Shown: positions 35,164-43,807 of the stretch, in pieces
Layout: each line of letters opens with the position of its first letter
How positions within the stretch are numbered: the first letter of the stretch is position 1
Assembly (NCBI RefSeq): GCF_008933165.1
Contig: NZ_WBVQ01000002.1
Location: 62,001 to 126,000, forward strand
Length of the DNA: 64,000 bases
Source: Phaeocystidibacter marisrubri
Lineage (GTDB): Bacteria; Bacteroidota; Bacteroidia; Flavobacteriales; Schleiferiaceae
Reading direction: 5' to 3'
Made by a program: the position numbers and the translations under genes
The notes under the pieces: generated by a model
The model's input: the letters and a program-made list of their open reading frames with translations, nothing else
What the model was told of the DNA's origin: nothing
Database searches by the model: none

Positions 35164-35343
35164 CTAAAAGTTTTCAATCGTTATCAACACGTCTTTCCTA
35201 GCCCTAGAAATCTTGCAATATTTGTAAAAGGAAAGGATCCCATCTGACTCATGGGAGACTCTTTTTGTATTTACCGCCCAAAAGAGCGGTGCGATTTTAT
35301 CAGGCAAAGCCTGCGTTTGAAAGTTTTGGCGAATGTAACGCAT
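35164..35343 (-). CDS. Short hypothetical gene, possibly a remnant
   Basis: Fifty-nine codons from ATG 35343 to the stop at 35164. The same frame reads on upstream to 35400 with protein-like sequence (DLEISEEEIAHVTF) before a stop at 35401, so this may be a gene that lost its start. The C terminus (YCKISRARKDVLITIENF) looks coding. No family is recognised. The rest of the 454-bp gap 34996-35449 shows nothing else. Confidence 0.35.
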   Translation of the reverse strand: MRYIRQNFQTQALPDKIAPLFWAVNTKRVSHESDGILSFYKYCKISRARKDVLITIENF

Positions 35344-35449
35344 GAATGTAACATGAGCAATCTCTTCTTCTGAAATTTCTAAATCTTTTCGGTTACAACC
35401 CTACTCCGTGACAAGTGGGATAATTCATTAATACCTAAGAGATTAAGCA

Positions 35450-35620
35450 ATGGCAACGAATGGAAAAAGCGGTGATAACCGGAGACATGGAGCTGTAAGA
35501 AAGCGATCACAAACACAAACAGGTTCCGGTAACTGGGTAAAGCGAGATGCTGAGACCGGGAGGTTTATGGACGTCAAACAAGATAGTAAACCTTTTAAAG
35601 GAGTTAGAAAAGAGAAATAA
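35450..35620 (+). CDS. Small basic protein upstream of CBASS (MATNGKSGDN type)
   Basis: A 56-residue protein from ATG 35450. The sequence has MATNGKSGDNRRHGAVRKRS, then TGRFMDVK, PFKGVRKEK. I recall closely similar small conserved proteins in many bacteria with the same NGKSGDNR, KRDxxTGRFM and PFKGVR blocks, but no known function. Here it ends 32 bp before cap15 on the same strand, so it may be part of the defence operon. Confidence 0.7.
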   Translation: MATNGKSGDNRRHGAVRKRSQTQTGSGNWVKRDAETGRFMDVKQDSKPFKGVRKEK

Positions 35621-35652
35621 CTCTCTTACTGCAAGTTTAACCAGCCCTTCTA

Positions 35653-36282
35653 ATGATAAATTTTCGTTACTACAAAACGCGCCCTTTCATAGCCTTCGTG
35701 ATATTCACAGCATGGCTTGTAGGCTGGCTTGTCGACTGGGGAATTTCTTTTTTAGAACAAAACTCAGTGTCAGCCACGCCTCCGGCGACTACAGCATTAT
35801 TACTAGTTATTCTTGGTTTGTACGATCGGTTTTTATGGAAGTTGCCACTCTTCCAATATATGGTAGATGTACCTAACATGAATGGACGATACAAGGGGAA
35901 CCTCAATTACACTTTTAATGGCAAGCCCGGTTCACCTGAATGTACTATTGAGATTGTTCAAACAGCAAGCAAAATAAAAATTTGCACGTATACAAAAAAT
36001 CACTTGGGAACAGTAACCGAATCCACTAGTGTTGCCGAGAGTATAGTAAAGGACGAGAGCGATTTCTATTCAATATACTTCTTCTATCAGAATGGTGGTA
36101 CAAAAGAAAGTAATCAGCTTGATTCTCACGAAGGGGCGAATTTTTTAAAATTTATTCCAGCTAACAATCGTCATAACAGGCTCGCTAAGCTGAAGGGTCA
36201 TTATTTCACCAATCGCCAAACACAGACGAAAGGTGAAATTGAAGCTGAATTTGAAGGTAATGAACTAAAACGTGAATTTTAA
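35653..36282 (+). CDS. cap15: CBASS effector Cap15-like (membrane-anchored beta-barrel)
   Basis: A 209-residue protein. Two hydrophobic segments at about 10-32 and 48-62 are followed by a beta-rich soluble domain beginning with NMNGRYKGNLNYTF, the typical start of the Cap15 beta-barrel that binds the cyclic nucleotide signal. In Cap15 systems the activated effector clusters and disrupts the inner membrane, killing the infected cell. It directly precedes the CD-NTase gene with 2 bp between stop and start. Cap15 identity rests on architecture and context. Confidence 0.75.
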   Translation: MINFRYYKTRPFIAFVIFTAWLVGWLVDWGISFLEQNSVSATPPATTALLLVILGLYDRFLWKLPLFQYMVDVPNMNGRYKGNLNYTFNGKPGSPECTIEIVQTASKIKICTYTKNHLGTVTESTSVAESIVKDESDFYSIYFFYQNGGTKESNQLDSHEGANFLKFIPANNRHNRLAKLKGHYFTNRQTQTKGEIEAEFEGNELKREF

Positions 36283-36284
36283 CC

Positions 36285-37370
36285 ATGGCAAACTGTAACC
36301 CTATATTCAAAGAGTTCAACCGAGAGATCCGCTTGGATGATGACAGAAGAGTCCTTTTAAGGGAGAAGCGTAATGAATTGAGAAAGCGAATTGAAGGCGG
36401 GTATGGCGTGGTTCAGGAGCATCAGTACGTAGTTGAGGAGATAGAATTTCAAAGCCAAGGTTCATATGTGATGGATACCATAATCAATCCCAGCCGAAAG
36501 GAAGATGAATACGATCTTGATGATGGAATATACTTTTTAGGAACGCACGACAGACATGATCGTCCAACTCCTGCGGATTTTCATGAATTTATCATTGCAG
36601 CCATTGAGAAAGGCCAATCGCCCAACACAATCGAAGAGATTGTGGATAAGGATACGTGTGTAAGAGTAAAGTACAAAGGCCAAAACGGTGATTTTAATTA
36701 TCACGTGGATCTTCCAATTTACTACGCTATTGATGTCCGGGAGCCAGATCTAGCGGATAAAAAAGAAGGTTGGCACATAAGCAGCCCTGTTGAATTTATA
36801 GTGTGGTTTGAGGAAAAAATTCAGTCCGGCTTCAAATCTGAGTTCATTCTTGAAAGTCGCTTGTATTCTGATGAGTACGACAAGTGGTTGAATGATGTGA
36901 GAAAAAAAGATCATCAATTGAGGAGAATAGTCAGGTACCTTAAGGCTTGGGGAGATCATTGCCGAGGTGAGATGCCTCCAGGAGTCGTGATGACTATTTT
37001 GGCGGCATCTGACAATAACTACTCGGTAAATGAGCGGGATGATGTTGCGTTAAGAGACACATTGGTCAATATCAAAGACTGGCTGATTAGCAATGGTTTC
37101 AGGTGTCCTAGGCCAACAACACCAGCCGGAGAGGATTTATTTAAAAGCTATTCACCTGAGCGTAAGGCTTCATTTAAACAAGAGCTTGATAGGTTTATTG
37201 AGAGTGCCAACCAAGCCTTGGCGACACCTAATCAAAAAGACGCCTGCCCCAAATGGCGAAAACACTTGGGCGATCGATTTCCATGTCATTTAGCAAAGGA
37301 TTATGTTGAAGGTGCTAAAACTTATGATGCGCCCGCTGTAATTGGAAGCAACAATTCACGCAGTGCTTAA
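36285..37370 (+). CDS. cdn: CBASS cyclic nucleotide synthase (CD-NTase)
   Basis: cGAS/DncV-like nucleotidyltransferase, 361 residues. The polymerase-beta signature is visible: Gly59-Ser60 in QGSYVMDT, then Asp77-x-Asp79 in YDLDDG, with a third acidic residue in NYHVDLPIYY near 150. It would make a cyclic di- or trinucleotide after phage infection. The clade and product cannot be set by eye. The C-terminal tail (NNSRSA) is the likely target of Cap2 conjugation. It overlaps cap2 by one base (TAATG). Confidence 0.88.
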   Translation: MANCNPIFKEFNREIRLDDDRRVLLREKRNELRKRIEGGYGVVQEHQYVVEEIEFQSQGSYVMDTIINPSRKEDEYDLDDGIYFLGTHDRHDRPTPADFHEFIIAAIEKGQSPNTIEEIVDKDTCVRVKYKGQNGDFNYHVDLPIYYAIDVREPDLADKKEGWHISSPVEFIVWFEEKIQSGFKSEFILESRLYSDEYDKWLNDVRKKDHQLRRIVRYLKAWGDHCRGEMPPGVVMTILAASDNNYSVNERDDVALRDTLVNIKDWLISNGFRCPRPTTPAGEDLFKSYSPERKASFKQELDRFIESANQALATPNQKDACPKWRKHLGDRFPCHLAKDYVEGAKTYDAPAVIGSNNSRSA

Positions 37371-39112
37371 TGAATTTCACGGAAGCACTGGAAAAGTCTC
37401 TGGCTCGGTTGAGGGAAATAGAGCAGGTTCACGTACTCAGTTCCTCCGAAAAACAATATGCAGGGTTTAGTACTGAGGATGCCGTGTTGAAGGTAGAAAC
37501 GGAGATTTGCGACCGAAACTTTGACCCTTTACCCATAAGGCTCTATCTCAAATTTTCAGAAGACTTTCCCTTATCTATTCCAACTGCCTATGCCGGTAAG
37601 AAGACTTATGAAGCCATAAAATACATTCCCCATTTAGACACAAACCAACTGATTTGCACCTTCGACAATAAGTCCTATGCAAACTCTGAGCGTCCTGCTG
37701 AAATGGCAGTAGAGGTGCTCAGTAGAGCTAAACGAATTATTGAAGATGGAATTCAAAATGAGAATTTCTCTGACTTTGAAGAGGAGTTTGAAGCCTATTG
37801 GGCAAATCAATATTCAACAAAAGACTCAGTTCTCAGGGTTCTGACGCTGTTCCAAGCCCGCTTAGACAGCGACTTCAAAGTAATTGAACTAGAAGATTTC
37901 CTTTTGGCCGGACGAAAAGTAGTTCTCCACGATAATAATTCTTCAGCTCTGGAATTAAAGAGCTTTTTGCACGAGCGCAATTTGAAATTTAAAGAGTTTG
38001 ATGGAATGTGCATTGGTAGTCTCCAGTGTCTTAAGGAACCTCCCTTTAACATGACCAATAGAGAGGTGCTGAAATTGCTCGAGAAAGAGAAACCTGAAGA
38101 GGTTCAGAAGTATGAAGGATTCATAAACCGGAATGCGGAAAGTTCTTATGTGTTATTTGAGAAAACCATAAATCAAGAACATAAGTACTTTGGCTGGAGG
38201 CATACAAATACCGATGTAAGGTTAAAAGGTTCCTTAAGGCATGTCACCAAACCTTTCCAGTCAATAATGACAGTACAGGCAAATAAAACTGTAATGCGCC
38301 TGTGGCCGGAATCCTATGCACTGAAAAGGTTGCAAAACCGAACCGCAGGAATTGAGGGAGCATTGAGTCCTCGCTATGCCTTCATTGGCTTGGGTAGTAT
38401 TGGATCACACCTTTTACCTTATCTAAATGACAAGCACAGCGTGGAGTTCAGGTTGATAGATCCTGATATTTTAGCACTTGAAAATATCGGACGACATCTT
38501 TTGGGTGCAAAATATGTGGGACACCCGAAAGTTGAGGCTCTGAGGCATCACCTAAAGGATCTTGCTCCAGTGCAACCCATTACTATAAGACAATCCTCTG
38601 TATTTAAGGTCGTTCAGGATGATCCAAAGTATCTCAATGAGGCGGATATGATCGTAGTAGCAATAGGAGAACCTACTATTGAAGGCTGGTTAGTCGAGAA
38701 ACTTGCAGAAGGGAAAATTACAAAACCAATGTTGTTTCTTTGGGTTGAGCCGTTCCTCCTTGGAGGCCATCTCATATACCTACCCCCAGAAGATGTTAAA
38801 TACTCAAACCTTTTTGACGAGGAAGGTTCTTTTATTGGTAACGTCATAAATAAAAAGGGCTATACAAGTCCTGTGATATCAAAACAAGAGGCTGGATGTC
38901 AAGCTTTATACACGCCATACTCAGTGCATGATATCCACTGGTTCTTAGGCTGTATGTTAACAAAAATTTCCGATCTTATTAAGAATCCAAGTTCAGAAAT
39001 GGTAAGCTACACCTTCGTTGGAAATAAGCAAATCGCAAATGCCGAAAGAATTGAATTATCTGATCATGTACGTGGCATTCCTGCCGGAACAGTAATAGAA
39101 AACCATGGTTGA
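37370..39112 (+). CDS. cap2: CBASS Cap2, E1-E2 fusion that conjugates the CD-NTase
   Basis: A 580-residue ubiquitin-transfer-like enzyme. The N-terminal E2-like domain carries the candidate active cysteine, Cys96 in QLICTFDN. The C-terminal E1-like domain has the Rossmann nucleotide loop FIGLGSIGSHLLP near 340 and a cysteine in EAGCQALYTP near 508. Cap2 primes the CD-NTase by conjugating its C terminus to targets. It is followed by cap3 with an 8-bp overlap. This arrangement defines a type II CBASS. Confidence 0.9.
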   Translation: MNFTEALEKSLARLREIEQVHVLSSSEKQYAGFSTEDAVLKVETEICDRNFDPLPIRLYLKFSEDFPLSIPTAYAGKKTYEAIKYIPHLDTNQLICTFDNKSYANSERPAEMAVEVLSRAKRIIEDGIQNENFSDFEEEFEAYWANQYSTKDSVLRVLTLFQARLDSDFKVIELEDFLLAGRKVVLHDNNSSALELKSFLHERNLKFKEFDGMCIGSLQCLKEPPFNMTNREVLKLLEKEKPEEVQKYEGFINRNAESSYVLFEKTINQEHKYFGWRHTNTDVRLKGSLRHVTKPFQSIMTVQANKTVMRLWPESYALKRLQNRTAGIEGALSPRYAFIGLGSIGSHLLPYLNDKHSVEFRLIDPDILALENIGRHLLGAKYVGHPKVEALRHHLKDLAPVQPITIRQSSVFKVVQDDPKYLNEADMIVVAIGEPTIEGWLVEKLAEGKITKPMLFLWVEPFLLGGHLIYLPPEDVKYSNLFDEEGSFIGNVINKKGYTSPVISKQEAGCQALYTPYSVHDIHWFLGCMLTKISDLIKNPSSEMVSYTFVGNKQIANAERIELSDHVRGIPAGTVIENHG

Positions 39113-39566
39113 GGTTGAACTAAGCAAAAAACGAATAGTACTGAGCGATCGGCTTTTGGAAATTCTGGAACGGTATAAACAAATAGGAAAGAAAGACAAT
39201 GAGGCTGGTGGTATCCTTCTCGGGCAAGTCTCAGAGGACGGTATCTTCATCCTTAAAGCTTCCGCACCCTGTAGTGCAGATCAGGCTTCAAGAACAGGGT
39301 TCGTCAGAAGCAAAAAGAAGGCCCAGTATATCATAGATTATGAACATGTAAGCAGTGGAGGGCAAACCATATATCTCGGAGAATGGCACACGCACTCTGA
39401 GCCATACCCATGTCCATCTCAGGTTGATTTGCGTATGATAACCGATCAATATGATAAAAATCGTCTTAATGAAAACTTTGTCATTCTTTTAATAAAAGGC
39501 ACTAAAGGGATTTATATTGGCCTAAAAAGCAATGGAAAAATTAAAGGTATGTTGATAAATGAGTAA
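39105..39566 (+). CDS. cap3: CBASS Cap3, JAB/MPN isopeptidase
   Basis: A 153-residue JAMM metallopeptidase. The zinc motif is complete: Glu33 in NEAGGILLG, His95-x-His97 in GEWHTHSEP, Ser105 and Asp108 in CPSQVD. Cap3 removes the CD-NTase from its conjugates and so limits priming. It closes the CBASS operon; the restriction endonuclease gene converges 13 bp downstream. Confidence 0.9.
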   Translation: MVEVELSKKRIVLSDRLLEILERYKQIGKKDNEAGGILLGQVSEDGIFILKASAPCSADQASRTGFVRSKKKAQYIIDYEHVSSGGQTIYLGEWHTHSEPYPCPSQVDLRMITDQYDKNRLNENFVILLIKGTKGIYIGLKSNGKIKGMLINE

Positions 39567-39579
39567 ATCAAACAAAGCC

Positions 39580-41331
39580 TTATTGAGATACTATCCTATT
39601 GCTCCAAACACTTACTTCATTTGATATGTACGTTTTCCATTGGGGTGCCCTAACATTTCTATAAACTAAACATCTTTCGATAAGATTCTTGAAGTCCCCA
39701 TTTGAATATTTAACAGCAGAAAGGACCTCCATAGCATTGATGAAGTCAGTAAGATTCATGGGAACAATGTTTACAAACTCTTCGTCATCTTGCTTATACC
39801 ATACACCAATCCGGAATGTCTCTGCAACGTTATTATCAACTGTTGGTGCAATGAACAAACAATAAACATCCTTATCAGGAAATTGCTCCTTGTACTGCAC
39901 GGTGTGTCTTCTAACGGGTTCGCTCTCTACAGCCATTTGTCTATGTGAAGTTGTAAGTGTCACTTCAACAACAAGAACATAGGTTTCAAACTCAAATAAT
40001 AAATCAGCGCCACCACCTGGTGCTGTATTTCTCGGGTGGAAATCCTGATCTACGGGAAAACGTCTTGTTTGGTAAGCAGGGGAAACAAGGTCATCAATAG
40101 CTAGGAAACTTCTCCATACTGCCCATTCCAAATAAGCAGGTCGATCGTCTATTTCAGGACCATCAGGAATATTCTCACCATTTAATACCCTCAAATAATT
40201 TATAATGTCTCGGATTGCTTCCGGCTGTTGTTGCTCGTTAGCAAAGTCTTCTTCACGTTCCCAATTGTTGTATTCAATAAGTTGAAACCTTATAGCCTGA
40301 ATTTCATCTATAGTGCTTGTTCCGTTTATTGCATTGGCCTTCGCTAATAAAGCATTACCGCGATCTCTAATTCCTGCTTTTAGAATATCGATCTCCTGCA
40401 AGGCAAATTCTCTGTTGTCTGTTGGCAGAGAGTATGTGTTTTTGTAAAATGATTCTAAATAGGCTTGAGAATTAGCCTCAAACAAAAATGAAGGTTCGGA
40501 CTCTAAAAGACGATTAACAAAACCTTGCTTGTTTGGTCGAATAACTATAGTTCGACCTATGCGAGTAAATAGGCCAGAAAGTGAAAAATACCTAAATGTA
40601 GTGTCTGAATAATCGCTCACTACGGAATTTGGGTTAATGCCAATGTCTTCACCTAACGCTTCTTTATACCTATTCTTTAACTCTCGGGTTTGCTTAGCAC
40701 TTGTACAGGCTGCAAGCTCTTGTCTATATTTAAGAACTTGGTTTACAATTTCCTGCGGAAGTTCATCTGTATGGTCTTGGAATTTTTGAAGGAATAACCC
40801 TGTTTCAAACTTGTCCAAGCCTTCATGACTACCAGCACTTAATAAATTAAGTACTTGAAGTAATAGAATAAAAGGCTTCATTTTGCCTTCAGGAAAACTA
40901 CCTTCCAAGCTATTTGGAAGCTCATAGCAAACAAATTGCCTAGTATAAATCTCCTCAATCTCTGGGACGGTTGTCGCTTCAATTAGCTTTTGACCGGCTG
41001 GAGTTAGTTCATAACCTGTAGAGATAGCAGGTAACCCAATGCGAGTGAAAAGTTCAGATGTTGTTAACCTGTCCTCGCCTATACGATACCTTTCATAGCT
41101 TACAAATCCCAATTGATAAAAGGCAGCTCTCCATTTTCTTCCATTCCAATCAGAAGCAACCCCATCAAACTCTAAGACTTCTCTTTCTTTTAGCTTTGAA
41201 TGTAATCTAGCTTCCCTTTCTGAACCTTTGGCATTTCCTGAAAACCCTTCATCAACAAATACCCTGAGTGCATTTTCAATTCTTTTTGGATTCCTTACCG
41301 TGGTGTTTCCAATATTCCAAACGTTAGGCAT
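39580..41331 (-). CDS. AlwI-family type IIS restriction endonuclease
   Basis: Predicted endonuclease of the AlwI family (related enzymes recognise GGATC and cut outside). I start it at ATG 41331, 8 bp after the methylase stop, giving the family-typical VWNIGNTTVRNPKRIEN beginning; an upstream start at 41430 would overlap the methylase by 89 bp. The 583-residue protein has a PD-(D/E)xK-like site in GGGADLLFEFETYVLVVEV. The two methylase genes upstream are expected for an asymmetric site. The GGATC specificity is inference. Confidence 0.8.
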   Translation of the reverse strand: MPNVWNIGNTTVRNPKRIENALRVFVDEGFSGNAKGSEREARLHSKLKEREVLEFDGVASDWNGRKWRAAFYQLGFVSYERYRIGEDRLTTSELFTRIGLPAISTGYELTPAGQKLIEATTVPEIEEIYTRQFVCYELPNSLEGSFPEGKMKPFILLLQVLNLLSAGSHEGLDKFETGLFLQKFQDHTDELPQEIVNQVLKYRQELAACTSAKQTRELKNRYKEALGEDIGINPNSVVSDYSDTTFRYFSLSGLFTRIGRTIVIRPNKQGFVNRLLESEPSFLFEANSQAYLESFYKNTYSLPTDNREFALQEIDILKAGIRDRGNALLAKANAINGTSTIDEIQAIRFQLIEYNNWEREEDFANEQQQPEAIRDIINYLRVLNGENIPDGPEIDDRPAYLEWAVWRSFLAIDDLVSPAYQTRRFPVDQDFHPRNTAPGGGADLLFEFETYVLVVEVTLTTSHRQMAVESEPVRRHTVQYKEQFPDKDVYCLFIAPTVDNNVAETFRIGVWYKQDDEEFVNIVPMNLTDFINAMEVLSAVKYSNGDFKNLIERCLVYRNVRAPQWKTYISNEVSVWSNRIVSQ

Positions 41332-41341
41332 ATTCAGATTG

Positions 41342-42394
41342 TTAACTTGCGATAAATAAATACTCCTTAACTCTATTAGCGCTGTTACCGATTTTGTGGT
41401 TTTGGTTGCCAAATGAGTATACGTGATCAATTTCGTGAACTACTACATTCTTTTTGTAAGTTGAGAGAAGTGCTACTAATTCTTCTTTGGTTGGCTGTGA
41501 ATTAGAACTATAAGATATAGCTATTATTGACTCTCTGTAGTTCTTGATTAGCTTTTCAAAAGCATCATAAGCTTCTTGTTTTTTAGAGAATGGGGAGTAG
41601 TAACTTTTAAATTTTTTAGTTTTTGTATGATTTTGAATCTCAACACCTTTCCAATTACGCACTAGTCCTTCCACAAAATGGTATCTCCTTACATAGTCAT
41701 TATCCGAGTTTTGAGTAAAATAAGGAGGATCGAGATAAATCAAGTCAGCCTCTACTTTTTGCACTTCCGTTTTTTCATTGTAAGCATGACTGGATTGCTC
41801 ATTATCAAAAACGGCATTGTTAAAGATTTCAACGTTTAGAAGAAAGTGTTCTTTTAAGGATAATTTCATGTCCTGCCGACCATCATCATACCTGTGGCCA
41901 ACAAACGTAAAAATCCCTCTTGCTCTCTTTTTCATGCAAGATCTGGATAGCGCAGAAAGGGCAATGGCCTTTTTGTATTCTGAACTCAACAACTCCACGT
42001 TAGCCCTTACCTGATCAAGGAACTCATTATCAATATCATCAAAGTAAAGGCCTTTAAATTGTGTAGAAATGAAGTTTTGTGTCGTGGGGTTCTTTAATAA
42101 AATCTCTAAATCTGATTCTGTTAATATTTCCTTTGAATTCTCAATAATAGCTTTTGACATCACATAGCTTAAAGCCATAAAGTCATTGGAAATAACTTTT
42201 TTACCATGAGATTTAAAGAAGTAGCCTACCACATTACTTCCCGAAAAGGCATCATAAATTGAATTGAACTCATAGTCCAGCAATAGACCACCAATGGCTT
42301 CAATGATCTTATTCTTGCTCCCCATATACCTTGTCCCTGGGAAAAGTTTGAATTGTTCATTAATGAGTTCTATTTCTGTTCTCTTTTCAACCAT
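41342..42394 (-). CDS. DNA adenine methyltransferase of the R-M system (1)
   Basis: A 350-residue N6-adenine methylase. SAM-binding motif I is seen in YMGSKNKIIEAI and YDAFSGSNVVGY, and the catalytic motif IV is DPPYFTQN near residue 217. It protects one strand of an asymmetric site together with the second methylase, whose stop it overlaps by 8 bp. Order of motifs is that of the D12 class. Confidence 0.85.
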   Translation of the reverse strand: MVEKRTEIELINEQFKLFPGTRYMGSKNKIIEAIGGLLLDYEFNSIYDAFSGSNVVGYFFKSHGKKVISNDFMALSYVMSKAIIENSKEILTESDLEILLKNPTTQNFISTQFKGLYFDDIDNEFLDQVRANVELLSSEYKKAIALSALSRSCMKKRARGIFTFVGHRYDDGRQDMKLSLKEHFLLNVEIFNNAVFDNEQSSHAYNEKTEVQKVEADLIYLDPPYFTQNSDNDYVRRYHFVEGLVRNWKGVEIQNHTKTKKFKSYYSPFSKKQEAYDAFEKLIKNYRESIIAISYSSNSQPTKEELVALLSTYKKNVVVHEIDHVYSFGNQNHKIGNSANRVKEYLFIAS

Positions 42395-43256
42395 GAGAGC
42401 CTAGTACAATTATGTCCTTACCTTTTCTAGTTTTTGCGTTTGAGCTAATCATTCTCCTAGTCTCAATGATTTTAATTTCATAATTTGAATAAAGATCAAG
42501 TATTACTTCATGATCAGAGTTGGTTAGTAATACATGACAACCTAAAGAAACGAGTCTATCAAACTCTTCTTTGAGTTTAATCTGATCTTCATGATAAAAG
42601 AACTCTTTGGTGTACCTTTTAAAGTCAGAGTGTTTGCCTACTGGGTAGTAAGGTGGGTCAAGGAAAATAAAATCATTTGGCTCAGCGTGTTCTTGCAGAA
42701 TAGATAAATAATCACCTAACTCTATTCTTGCATTTTGAAGAAACTCACTCGAGTTTCTCAAAGACTCTTCATTAAGAAAATTATTGTTGCCTTTACCATA
42801 AGGTACATTGAACTGTCCCTTTTTATTTACTCTGTATAATCCATTAAAGCATGTCTTATTAAGATAAATCAACCTGGCTGCACGAAAACTATCTGCAAGT
42901 TCCGTTGGGTTTTGGGCACGAATCTTATAATAGAAATCTTCATTGTGCTGGAAATTCCTTAGGTGGTCAATTACAGAATCTACATCATGTTTTAGTTGAA
43001 GATACGTGTTAATTAGTTCTTCATTAGAGTCTGCAATTAATGAGCGCTCTGCGTTCAGGCTAAAGTACATAGCACCACCCCCGATAAATGGCTCTATGTA
43101 TTTATTGAAATTTTTTGGAGCATATTGGTGTAAGTGAGATAGTAACTGAGTTTTACCACCTGCCCATTTGAGAAACGGTTTTATACCTACGTCGTTGGGA
43201 AAAAAGCCAAGTGGCTCTTCGACTAACGTTTCTATGTTTTGATAATCCCTATACAT
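42387..43256 (-). CDS. Dam-like DNA adenine methyltransferase of the R-M system (2)
   Basis: A 289-residue D12-class N6-adenine methylase. Motif I is WAGGKTQLL with YIEPFIGGGAMYF, and motif IV is DPPYYPVG near residue 200. It is close to the Dam/DpnII type, so a GATC-containing target fits the AlwI-type partner. It overlaps the controller gene by 8 bp (43249-43256) and the other methylase by 8 bp, so all four genes form one operon read leftwards. Confidence 0.88.
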   Translation of the reverse strand: MYRDYQNIETLVEEPLGFFPNDVGIKPFLKWAGGKTQLLSHLHQYAPKNFNKYIEPFIGGGAMYFSLNAERSLIADSNEELINTYLQLKHDVDSVIDHLRNFQHNEDFYYKIRAQNPTELADSFRAARLIYLNKTCFNGLYRVNKKGQFNVPYGKGNNNFLNEESLRNSSEFLQNARIELGDYLSILQEHAEPNDFIFLDPPYYPVGKHSDFKRYTKEFFYHEDQIKLKEEFDRLVSLGCHVLLTNSDHEVILDLYSNYEIKIIETRRMISSNAKTRKGKDIIVLGSHG

Positions 43257-43551
43257 GCTTTACGTTTTTTGAGGACTTTAAAGTACTCTTGGCTACTTTC
43301 AAAGCTCCTTCTGCAATATCCTCATCTTTAACAATGTCATAGACCCTTTCAGCTAGCCATATGGTGAGTAGTTCATTAACGTCTGCATTAAGCAATTCAG
43401 CTAATAAAATGACTTGTTCACGTTTAGCACGCCTTTCGCCCCGTTCTATTTTACTAAACATCGGAGTGTCTATTTCAAGACTGGCGGCTAGTTGCCGTTG
43501 CAAAAGTTCTTTACTCTCACGCAGCTCTTTTATTCGTTCACCAAATTGCAT
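43249..43551 (-). CDS. Xre-type controller protein of the R-M system
   Basis: A 100-residue helix-turn-helix protein (FGERIKELRESKELLQRQLA, with FSKIERGERR in the recognition part), followed by a helical tail. It heads the R-M operon. Small Xre proteins in this position (C proteins or repressors) time methylase against nuclease expression. The AT-rich promoter region between 43552 and 43620 carries TTGACCAATATAAG-like sequence. Confidence 0.8.
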   Translation of the reverse strand: MQFGERIKELRESKELLQRQLAASLEIDTPMFSKIERGERRAKREQVILLAELLNADVNELLTIWLAERVYDIVKDEDIAEGALKVAKSTLKSSKNVKHV

Positions 43552-43736
43552 GACCTGTTAAATTATGACTTGTCAATATTTGACCAATATAAGTATTCAT
43601 TCTATATTTAACACGTTGCAATCTGAGAACTTCTGAGCGAGAAGCCCTCTGCACTGAGAAGTTTTCAAATCGTAACCCTTCTGAGAAGCAAGGCTCTGAA
43701 ATACTGATTTTCAGGACGATATACGAGAGGTTCAGT

Positions 43737-43751
43737 TCCCTCCCTCTCCGC
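43737..43751 (+). other. attR core: tRNA-Ser end copy
   Basis: TCCCTCCCTCTCCGC, identical to 14520-14534. Further upstream GAGGTTCAG resembles the tRNA GGGTTCGAA but differs. Candidate arm repeats (TCTGAG, AAATCGTAACCC) lie at 43622-43690. Confidence 0.88.
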
Positions 43752-43760
43752 ACTTAATTA

Positions 43761-43790
43761 AACCCTGACGCGCAAGCGCTCAGGGTTTTT
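43761..43790 (+). terminator. Probable ancestral tRNA-Ser terminator
   Basis: AACCCTGA and TCAGGGTT flank an inner GCGC/GCGC pair and precede TTTTTT. It lies 9 bp after attR, where the native 3' flank of the tRNA would be restored on excision. Confidence 0.75.
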
Positions 43791-43807
43791 TAATACACAT
43801 AACTGAG

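Larger units (their letters stand above)
14535..43751 (+). mobile_element. 29-kb integrated element in tRNA-Ser: virus-like module plus defence island
   Basis: Boundaries are the 15-bp tRNA-end direct repeats. Order: integrase, one gene cassette, non-coding control region, replication-like operon, virus-like operon, ArdC/RecA-like fusion, KAP NTPase, excisionase- and RteC-like regulators, CBASS, restriction-modification. The integrase sits next to attL. I recognise no terminase large subunit, portal, HK97 capsid, tail tube, relaxase or mating-pair genes. It could be a tail-less virus, a satellite that uses a helper, or a decayed element with cargo; these are inferences. Confidence 0.85.

Noticed and set aside
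41331-41430. N-terminal extension of the restriction endonuclease
   Set aside because: It would overlap the methylase by 89 bp, and the family-typical beginning starts at 41331.
14535-43751. Integrative conjugative element
   Set aside because: RteC-, excisionase- and ArdC-like genes are typical of such elements, but no relaxase, coupling protein or Tra genes are visible.
14535-43751. Ordinary tailed prophage
   Set aside because: A lysozyme and fibre-like gene are present, but no terminase, portal, major tail or tape-measure gene could be recognised.
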